From Candidatus Jorgensenbacteria bacterium GWA1_54_12 (GTDB taxonomy: Bacteria; Patescibacteriota; Minisyncoccia; UBA6257; GWB1-50-10): a DNA stretch of 9,371 nucleotides. Positions 1 through 5,700 of the stretch are shown in pieces (within the stretch, counting starts at the first letter, position 1; each line of letters starts with the position of its first letter). Position numbers and translations under genes: made by a program. The notes under the pieces were generated by a model. That model saw nothing but the letters and a program-made list of their open reading frames with translations, was not told the DNA's origin and did not search any database. Where the stretch lies: NCBI GenBank assembly GCA_001779505.1, contig MFKH01000013.1, positions 1,132-10,502 of the forward strand, in the 5' to 3' direction.

Positions 1-374
1 ATCGCATCGGCAAAATGTACGACGACAAGCTGGACAGGAGTATTACTGCGGATATGTACGACAGGAAATTAAAGGAATATAAAGCGAGGCAAAACGACAT
101 CCTGCTTCAAATGGAAGAACACAGCGAAGGTGATAAATCCTTCTATATCACGGCAAACAGCGTGCTTGACCTGGCGAGCCGAGCGCTTGAGACCTTTGAA
201 CATCTGGAAACAGAGAAAAAACGGCAACTTATCGGATTCGTACTTCAGAACCCGCGCTTAAACGGCAGAAAGCTAGTGTTTACGCTGAAAAAACCGTTTG
301 ATTCTATCGCCGAGTGCGCTCTATCTCAAAACTGGCTCCGGCGGCAGGATTCGAACCTGCGACCAAGTGCTTAA
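1..374 (+). CDS. Large serine recombinase, C-terminal end only (5' part outside window)
   Basis: The reading frame is open from the left edge (first whole codon at base 3) to TAA at 372-374, so this is the last 123 residues of a longer protein. What is visible is a charged, helix-rich stretch with a YDDKLDRSITADMY segment and a later ALETFEHLETEKKRQLI helix. This is the pattern of the coiled-coil/zinc-ribbon end of large serine recombinases found in Parcubacteria; the resolvase catalytic domain is not in the window. Such enzymes integrate or excise mobile DNA through a serine-DNA intermediate. The final 13 residues, beginning at Trp (333-335) and including RRQDSNLRPSA, are encoded by the antisense strand of the tRNA-Asn gene, so the gene crosses the probable attachment site. 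The ATG at base 15 is internal and is not the real start. The family call rests on the C-terminal region alone. Confidence 0.75.
   Translation, partial: RIGKMYDDKLDRSITADMYDRKLKEYKARQNDILLQMEEHSEGDKSFYITANSVLDLASRALETFEHLETEKKRQLIGFVLQNPRLNGRKLVFTLKKPFDSIAECALSQNWLRRQDSNLRPSA
333..374. other. Probable attachment-site region at the tRNA-Asn 3' half
   Basis: The recombinase reading frame runs 42 bp into the 3' half of tRNA-Asn (from the CCA end to the anticodon loop). Integrative elements often use the 3' part of a tRNA gene as target and restore it on insertion. Here the element would lie to the left, on the 3' side of the tRNA, with its recombinase next to the junction. The core length cannot be measured because the second copy would be outside the window; the limits given are the overlap, not a mapped att core. 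Confidence 0.4.
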
Positions 375-407
375 CAGGCACCTGCGCTACCACTGCGCTA
401 CGCCGGA
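333..407 (-). tRNA. tRNA-Asn (anticodon GTT)
   Basis: Read on the minus strand, the sequence folds into a full cloverleaf. The acceptor stem TCCGGCG pairs with CGCCGGA, the D-stem is GCGC/GCGC, the anticodon stem GGTGC/GCACT has one G-T wobble, and the T-stem is GCAGG/CCTGC with loop TTCGAAT. The anticodon loop CTGTTAA gives GTT, which reads asparagine codons. The discriminator base is G, as expected for tRNA-Asn. The CCA end is encoded (333-335), unlike the tRNA-Lys in this window. The 3' half overlaps the recombinase end on the opposite strand. Length is 72 nt plus CCA. Confidence 0.97.
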
Positions 408-417
408 ATGCACTTAA

Positions 418-445
418 ATTGTAGCGATATTTTCGGATACGGCAA
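418..445 (-). promoter_or_regulatory. Predicted promoter of tRNA-Asn
   Basis: On the minus strand, TTGCCG (445-440) and TACAAT (423-418) are separated by 16 bp. The TACAAT box matches 5 of 6 consensus bases and the -35 matches 4 of 6. A start about 7 bases downstream would leave a leader of only about 4-5 nt before the tRNA 5' end at 407. It lies back to back with the toxin-antitoxin promoter, with 20 bp between the two -35 boxes. Confidence 0.5.
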
Positions 446-465
446 GCACTGTACTCAAATCAGCG

Positions 466-495
466 TTGACAAAGGTGATACACTGGTGGTACACT
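466..495 (+). promoter_or_regulatory. Predicted promoter of the toxin-antitoxin operon, leaderless type
   Basis: A perfect TTGACA (466-471) is followed after 18 bp by TACACT (490-495), which is preceded by TGG (487-489) as an extended -10. Only six bases separate the -10 box from the antitoxin ATG at 502, so the expected transcript start falls on or next to the start codon. No Shine-Dalgarno sequence precedes the ATG, which agrees with a leaderless mRNA. The transcript start itself is inferred. Confidence 0.6.
475..494. promoter_or_regulatory. Tandem palindromic operator candidate for the antitoxin
   Basis: Two copies of the palindromic motif GTGRTACAC lie at 475-483 (GTGATACAC) and 486-494 (GTGGTACAC), with a period of 11 bp, about one helical turn. 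They cover the end of the promoter spacer and five bases of the -10 box. Ribbon-helix-helix antitoxins usually bind tandem palindromes as pairs of dimers and repress their own operon, so this is the natural site for autoregulation. Binding is inferred from position and symmetry only. Confidence 0.45.
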
Positions 496-501
496 TCAAG
501 C

Positions 502-720
502 ATGCCTACTACCAAAAAAAGATTGAACATAACTCTTTCCCCAGAACTTGAACGGGCAATTGCCGCTCTCGCGAAACGTGATGTCCTCCCTCAGGCGCAG
601 AAAGCCACTGAACTCTTGAAGATCGCGCTAGAAATCGAGGAAGACCGCGTATGGGACGATATCGCGCAACGCCGCGACAGGAAAGCGCAATTCGTATCTC
701 ATGAGAACGCGTGGCAGTGA
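502..720 (+). CDS. Ribbon-helix-helix antitoxin (RelB-like)
   Basis: This is a 72-residue protein. Residues 6-13 (KRLNITLS) form the DNA-binding strand, and two helices follow (about 14-24 and 30-48), the usual ribbon-helix-helix plan. The C-terminal tail (VWDDIAQRRD...FVSHENAW) is the expected toxin-binding part. The protein should neutralise the RelE-family toxin encoded just downstream and repress the shared promoter through the tandem palindrome at 475-494. The ATG at 502 is chosen because an upstream TTG at 466 is part of the -35 box, and because the -10 box ends six bases before this ATG. Its last 20 bases overlap the toxin gene, so the two are probably translationally coupled. The fold is clear from the sequence; the exact antitoxin family name is less certain. 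Confidence 0.85.
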   Translation: MPTTKKRLNITLSPELERAIAALAKRDVLPQAQKATELLKIALEIEEDRVWDDIAQRRDRKAQFVSHENAWQ

Positions 721-988
721 ATTCAGTGTCCAGTATCACCCTGCGGTAATTCGGGAAGATATCCCAAGACTCCCCGCAACGTGGCGAACGCGAATAAAAC
801 GCGCAATAAAAGAAAAACTGACCGTCGCGCCGGAAGTATTCGGCAAACCGCTACGGCGCTCCCTGAAAGGATACCGCAAATTGCGTGTCGGAGATTACCG
901 GGTCATTTTTAAAATGTCAGGAAAGAGTGTAAAAATTCTTGTTATCCAGCATCGCTCCGTGGTGTACCGAAACATTCCTACTCCTTAA
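701..988 (+). CDS. RelE/ParE-family toxin (probable mRNA interferase)
   Basis: The 95-residue protein has the RelE/ParE hallmark YRKLRVGDYRVIF at 58-70 and the terminal strand IQHRSVVYR at 82-90. Lys56, Lys60, Arg62, Arg67, Arg85 and Tyr89 sit where RelE toxins carry basic and tyrosine residues used for cleavage of mRNA on the ribosome. This favours a RelE-like ribonuclease over a ParE-like gyrase poison, but the sequence alone does not settle it. The gene starts inside the antitoxin gene (20-bp overlap) with no good Shine-Dalgarno, which suggests coupled translation from the same mRNA. Its 3' end overlaps the tail of the convergent glycerate kinase-like gene by 11 bp. The length is normal for the family and no disruption is seen. 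Confidence 0.9.
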   Translation: MRTRGSEFSVQYHPAVIREDIPRLPATWRTRIKRAIKEKLTVAPEVFGKPLRRSLKGYRKLRVGDYRVIFKMSGKSVKILVIQHRSVVYRNIPTP

Positions 989-2282
989 GAGCCACGAACA
1001 AATCAGCTACGTTTGAGCCCAGGCGGCCGGTCAGAACGGCATCACCCACCGCCTCAAAGAAGGTGAATGAGTCGTTCCGCTCAAGAAAATCATGCGGGTT
1101 CAGCCCCAATTCCTCTGCCCGCCTCCGCGTCAGCACGTCTCCCAAAGCACCGGCATGCGGCGTATTGTCCCATCCGTCGGAAGCGACGGAAGCAATAAGC
1201 TCCCCTTCCCGAAGGTGTGGCAAGGCACTCAACACAAACTCCTGATTCCTTCCGCCCTTCCCTTCGCCACGAAGAACAACCGTCGTCTCGCCGCCATAGA
1301 GCAGTGCGGAATGCGGGGCGGCTTTGTGGAGTCCTTCCGTCATGAGCGCCCCTATCGTTCGCGACTCGCCAACAACGCACGCTCCGCACACGTCCGCCGC
1401 AAGCCCGAGGCGCTCCGCCTCTTCTTTCATCGCCTGCAATGCCTCCATGTGCGAAAGGAAAAGAATGTTCCGCATATTCTGAAAATACTTGTCCTCCTTC
1501 GGCGTTTCCAAAAGCCGGCAGTGCGGCACGTCGCATGTTTCAAGCACGCGATATTTTTCAAGAATCGCCGCCGCCTCTTGAACCGTCGTCGTATCCCGCA
1601 CCGTCGGGCCCGATGCGACAAATTGGATATCGTTTGAGGGAATGTCGGAAATGATAAGCGCCGCGCTCCGCGCAGGATATGCGTACTTCGCCAAGTTCCC
1701 GCCGCGGCACGTGGAAAGGTGCTTCCGTATCGTATTCATTTCCACAATCGTTGCCCCTTCGCGAGAAAGGCGCTGCATCATCCGCGCCTCTTCCTCCGGT
1801 GAAATATCGTCAGAGTTATACAAGAGCGCCGACCCGCCCCCCGACACGACAAAAAGCACCGCGTCTTCTTCCGTCAGGTTGCGCAGAAGCGTGATAATCG
1901 CCTCGGATGCTTCCCTGTTCTGTGCGGATGGCGTCGGGTGCGTCCCCTTAAAGTAGCGGAGCTTCCTGAAAGAGGCATCTTCCGCAATGTCGGCAACGAC
2001 CCCTCCTGTGAGGCTCCTCCCAAGCACTTTTTCCAATGCCCGTCCTGCAGATGCGGCGCATTTTCCCACAGCAACGACAAAGACCCTGCCGCTTTTCCCA
2101 AAAAGAAATTCAAAATCGTCAATCGTCACGCCGGTTCGCGTGACCCGCACCCGTTTTGCAACGGCACGCGCCGGCTCTACTGCTTTAAGCCCCGCTTCAA
2201 AAATCCGGACTGCCGCCGTGCGGAGTTTGTTCTTACGAAGCGCCCGGCTGTTACGAACGAAGCGCCGCATCTTTTGTCGCAT
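978..2282 (-). CDS. Glycerate 2-kinase-like protein (DUF4147 + MOFRL)
   Basis: The 434-residue protein matches the GckA/TtuD type of glycerate kinase, which phosphorylates D-glycerate to 2-phosphoglycerate with ATP in the cytoplasm. Residues 72-77 (VGKCAA) hold the conserved lysine, SGGGSAL is at 147-153, KHLSTCRGGNLAK at 187-199 and SDIPSNDIQFVASGPT at 212-227. The MOFRL domain follows from about 330, with GGETTVVLRG and GGRNQE (Arg345 is the expected catalytic arginine), DGWDNTPHAG at 369-378 and SNVADLF near the end. The DGWDN segment differs from the common DGxDGPT form, so substrate preference is uncertain. The start at 2282 is supported by GGAGGG eight bases upstream. The gene overlaps the end of the cupin gene by 32 bp and is probably co-transcribed with it. 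It ends 3'-to-3' with the toxin gene. Confidence 0.85.
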   Translation of the reverse strand: MRQKMRRFVRNSRALRKNKLRTAAVRIFEAGLKAVEPARAVAKRVRVTRTGVTIDDFEFLFGKSGRVFVVAVGKCAASAGRALEKVLGRSLTGGVVADIAEDASFRKLRYFKGTHPTPSAQNREASEAIITLLRNLTEEDAVLFVVSGGGSALLYNSDDISPEEEARMMQRLSREGATIVEMNTIRKHLSTCRGGNLAKYAYPARSAALIISDIPSNDIQFVASGPTVRDTTTVQEAAAILEKYRVLETCDVPHCRLLETPKEDKYFQNMRNILFLSHMEALQAMKEEAERLGLAADVCGACVVGESRTIGALMTEGLHKAAPHSALLYGGETTVVLRGEGKGGRNQEFVLSALPHLREGELIASVASDGWDNTPHAGALGDVLTRRRAEELGLNPHDFLERNDSFTFFEAVGDAVLTGRLGSNVADLFVALKE

Positions 2283-2622
2283 GCACGGTGCCCTCCGCGT
2301 GTTCGGGCGGCGAGTATATCGTGTAGAGCTTCAAAACCTCGTCGGAGGACGTGTTTATGATATTGTGGCGCATTCCCGCCGGCACGACAACGACATCCCC
2401 GTCACTTATGACGTGCACATCGCTCTCGTTCAGAACCGCTTCCCCCCGCCCCGCCTCCACGCGGAAAAACTGGTCATGTTCTTCATGCACCTCCGCGCCG
2501 ATTTCCTCTCCGGGCCGGAGCGTCATGACAACAAGCTGGCTGTGGGGAGCGGTGTACAAAACCTTGCGGAAGTTCTCGTTCTCCAGGGTTTCCCGCTCAA
2601 TGTTTGAAACATACCCCTGCAT
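2251..2622 (-). CDS. Small single-domain cupin protein
   Basis: The 123-residue protein is one cupin beta-barrel. Motif 2 fits the family pattern exactly: G75, P81, G83, H86 and N90 give G-x5-P-x-G-x2-H-x3-N. Motif 1 (GAEVHEEHDQFFRVEAG, 42-58) supplies His46, His49 and Glu56 as likely metal ligands, with slightly unusual HxxH spacing. It resembles the mannose-6-phosphate-isomerase-like cupins, but these small proteins have no single known reaction and I assign none. The frame stays open upstream to 2685, yet those codons would lie inside tRNA-Lys. The ATG at 2622 gives the natural start of the domain (MQGYVSNIE...) and lies six bases after a -10-like box. No Shine-Dalgarno is visible. The gene is followed by, and overlaps, the glycerate kinase-like gene. 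Confidence 0.88.
   Translation of the reverse strand: MQGYVSNIERETLENENFRKVLYTAPHSQLVVMTLRPGEEIGAEVHEEHDQFFRVEAGRGEAVLNESDVHVISDGDVVVVPAGMRHNIINTSSDEVLKLYTIYSPPEHAEGTVHATKDAALRS
2291..2296 (-). promoter_or_regulatory. Shine-Dalgarno of the glycerate kinase-like gene
   Basis: GGAGGG on the minus strand ends eight bases before the ATG at 2282. It lies inside the coding sequence of the cupin gene and is the clearest Shine-Dalgarno seen among the start sites of this window. It fixes the start at 2282 over the internal ATG four codons later. Confidence 0.7.
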
Positions 2623-2633
2623 AGTGATAGGAT
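2604..2633 (+). promoter_or_regulatory. Predicted promoter of tRNA-Lys
   Basis: TTGAAA (2604-2609, 5 of 6 matches) and TAGGAT (2628-2633, 4 of 6) are separated by 18 bp. A start near 2640 would lie about 3 nt before the tRNA at 2643. The -35 box falls inside the first codons of the cupin gene, and the -10 box overlaps the predicted cupin -10 box on the other strand. Confidence 0.5.
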
Positions 2634-2657
2634 ACCAGTAATCCGCCTCTAGCTCAA
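2629..2657 (-). promoter_or_regulatory. Predicted promoter of the cupin-glycerate kinase operon
   Basis: On the minus strand, TTGAGC (2657-2652, inside the tRNA-Lys D-arm) and TATCCT (2634-2629) are separated by 17 bp. TATCCT ends six bases before the cupin ATG, the same distance as in the toxin-antitoxin promoter, so the mRNA may be leaderless. Both boxes match 4 of 6 consensus bases, so support is moderate. Confidence 0.4.
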
Positions 2658-2714
2658 TGGCAGAGCAGGAGCCTTTTAAGCTCAAGGTTCTGGGTTCAAC
2701 TCCCAGGGGGCGGA
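2643..2714 (+). tRNA. tRNA-Lys (anticodon TTT)
   Basis: The acceptor stem CCGCCTC pairs with GGGGCGG (one T-G), the D-stem is GCTC/GAGC, and the T-stem is CTGGG/CCCAG with loop TTCAACT. The anticodon arm GGAGC/GCTCA has a G-A mismatch at its outer pair. The anticodon loop CTTTTAA gives TTT, for lysine, and the discriminator is A as in other tRNA-Lys. CCA is not encoded (the next bases are CAA), so it must be added by the CCA-adding enzyme. A short T-run at 2721-2724 may help end transcription. The convergent nrdJ stop lies 10 bp downstream. Confidence 0.95.
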
Positions 2715-2724
2715 CAAACGTTTT

Positions 2725-5700
2725 CTATGCGCACCGGTTGTAGCCGCACGAGGGGCACGAGACGCATCCTTCGCTCATGCGAAGAGATTCGCCGCAGTCG
2801 GGACATCCCGGCATCGCACCATAGTCCGCTATCGTGTGGTTCCCGCGCCCGTTCTTCCGTCCGTCACTGACAGCTCCGGCAGGAACGCCCAAGCGCTCCG
2901 CGAAACCCTCAAGCGTTTCTCCCGACCCCGCACCCAACTCAAGAGGCTCCGTTTTCCCCAGTTCAACTTTTCCCAGTTCAACGTTCGCACCGTCTTCTTT
3001 CTCTTCCTTGTTTGCCACATGCATCTCCAAAATTTGCGCGATCGCGTCGGGAAGCGAATACACCCTCCCGCGAGCGGTGAATGCTGGCATGGGTCCCCGA
3101 ATCCCCTTCAGGTGGTCAACAATCTCATCCGCATCAATGCCTGAGCGCAATGAGAGTGCAATGAGGCGGCAGATGGCTTCGCTCTGTTCCTGCATGAAGC
3201 CGCCGGTCTTTCCGATTGTCGCAAACACCTCAAACGGTTTTCCGCGCTCGTCGTCATTTACCGTCACATACAGGTTGCCGTATCCGGTTTTCATCTTGTA
3301 TGTCGCACCGTGCAAAACCTCGGGCCGCTTGCGGGGAGCGACCGGCTGTGACGCATCGCTTACAGGCGCCGGGGCGCCAACAATAGACGCAATGTTTTGG
3401 TTTGTGCCGACATTCAATATCTGCACCTGCCGGCTCCCGTCGCGGTACACGGTACAGCTCTTGCACTTTAACTGCCATGCAAGAATAAAACTGCGCTTCA
3501 CGTCCTCGCGCGTTGCGGCATTCGGGAGGTTAATCGTTTTTGAAATGGAATTGTCCACTCCCTCCTGAAAAGCCGACTGCATCCGGATGTGGTCCTCACC
3601 GGAAATTTCCATCGCGGTCACGAACGTCCTCCTCAAATTCTGCGGAAGGTCTGTCAGGTGCTGAATGCTCCCTTTCTCCTGCACCTCCTTCTTCACCTTC
3701 GCAATGCGCTCCTCGTCATATCCCAGTTCGTGAAGCGCCGCATCAAGATACGGGTTCAGATACACGTATTTGTCGGCATCCTTATCCTGTTTCACGAACG
3801 ACAGGGCAAAATTCGGCTCAATGCCCGAGCAGGTGTCCGAAATCATTGAAATCGTCCCTGTTGGGGCAACGGTCGTGAGCGCCGCATTGCGTCGCGAGCC
3901 ATCGGCAAAAACGCTTTTTGCGAAGTAAGGGAATGCTCCCTTCTCCGCCGCGAGCCCTTCGGACATTTTCTCCGCCGCTTTTTGAACGATATGCATCACC
4001 TTTCGTCCCGTCGCGCGCCCCTCTTCCGAATCATACGGCACGCGAAGCTCATAGAGCATGTCGGCAAATCCCATAATGCCGAGCCCGATGCGCCGGTTCC
4101 CCCGCGCCATCTCGTTCAGGCGCTTCACGGGAAAATTAAAGCGGTCAATCACGTTGTCCAGCATCCTGACCGCAATCTGCGTCACCGTGTGCAGGCGCTC
4201 CTCGTCAATCTCCCCGTCCCGCACAAACCTCGCTAGGTTCAAGGAACCAAGATTGCAGTTGTCATACGGATGCAGGAACTGCTCGCCGCAATTGGAAATT
4301 ACGAACCCGTTCGCAATGAACGATGTGGTAAGGGGTTCGCTTAAGTCGTATACGTCCCGTTCTCCCACATACTCAATGGTATCCACGCGCTCCTCGAAAA
4401 CCTCCCGATAAAATCCGTGACGTTCAACGCCCTGCACTTTTTCATCAAACTTACCGCACAGGAAGCCGACTTTCTCGAGAAAGATTGGCAAACTCGACTT
4501 ACTTATCTGAAGCTCGTACAAAACGCCGTCGCTCACATACCGGCGCATCGCGCCGCCCTTGCTTTGGTATGCAAACGCCTCGCGGGGCGCTCGCGCACGG
4601 TCATAAAGTTTTGACTTAATGCCAAGATTGAGAAGAAGAAGCTGAACTTGCCTCAAAAGCTCCGGCGACTTCGCGGTAAGACGGACATACCGGCTTCCCT
4701 TTTTCTCATCATTCGCCACGGTGCCGTCCGCGCTGAACAAGCCCTGAAGAAACCCCACCACGGTTTCCCGCGGCGCCGCAAACAAGCTTTCTGGTACACG
4801 CTTCCCCGCCGAGCGGGCTGCGCGAACGCCAAGCGCCTTAAAAAATTCCACGAAATGCCTTGACCCGTACGTGAGATGATATACACCGTTCGGGCGTTTT
4901 ATCTCCCGCATCTCCGACCCATAAAACCCGTTCAGAATCGGCTTGAGATACTCAAGAATCCTCAGGTCGCCCTCGGCAAACGTGAAACCGGCAGCATACG
5001 GCTTCCCCGCATCACGCAACCATCCGTCCCCGACAAGCCAGCCCATAACCTGACCCAGTTCCTTGCTCCACTCGCGAGGAAAATTGTACGCGTACCGGCG
5101 CCCGTTCTCTCCTGTCACTTCATTTGTGACAAGAAAAGGAAGGAGTCGGGCGGTGCTGAAAGGTCCTTCAGCCGATTGCAAAAGAATGCGATGTTTGCGC
5201 GTAAGGCACGAAAGTTCCACCTTCCCCTCTGTCGTCACAATTTTGTGGTCGGCGGTCGCAACAAGTTCGTAACCCGATTGCGTACGCAGGCGGTACACGG
5301 GCTTCACCCCCGTTTGCCATACGCGCGCGGCGCGCGCGAGACCGCCACGTGTCCCCTGTATCGTTTTCACCGCTGTCCGCACAGAACCGTTTTCTGCGAG
5401 AGATGTTACAACGTCGGGAACGCGCGCATCCGTCAGAACGTCAACGCCTCCCCCGCCGTAATCGCGGGCGAGCTCCTTTATGGGAACGAGTCCTTTCTTC
5501 GTGGCAACGAGCGTTTCACCGGAAACGCACGGGTTTGAGGTCAAAATATCGCCGAAGCCCGGCAGGGGATTTGTGCGGTTCACTTCATCTATAAACACAA
5601 TGCCCGGCTCGCCGTTATGCCACGCATACTCAACGATTTCGTCAAAAAGCTTGCCGACTGTAATATCAACCTCTTCAACGCCATGCACGGTGCGGTTCGG

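Noticed and set aside
466..501. Upstream TTG start giving 12 extra antitoxin residues
   Set aside because: That TTG is part of a perfect TTGACA -35 box, and the extra residues do not fit the ribbon-helix-helix family.
509..739. Minus-strand open frame opposite the antitoxin
   Set aside because: The plus-strand antitoxin/toxin pair explains the region, and the antisense product has no recognisable fold.
2623..2685. Extended cupin start at 2685
   Set aside because: The added codons lie largely inside the tRNA-Lys gene and its promoter, and the cupin domain begins naturally at the ATG at 2622.
4876..5538. Plus-strand open frame of 220 codons opposite the intein
   Set aside because: The minus strand has the full set of intein blocks in order; this frame has no protein-like motifs.
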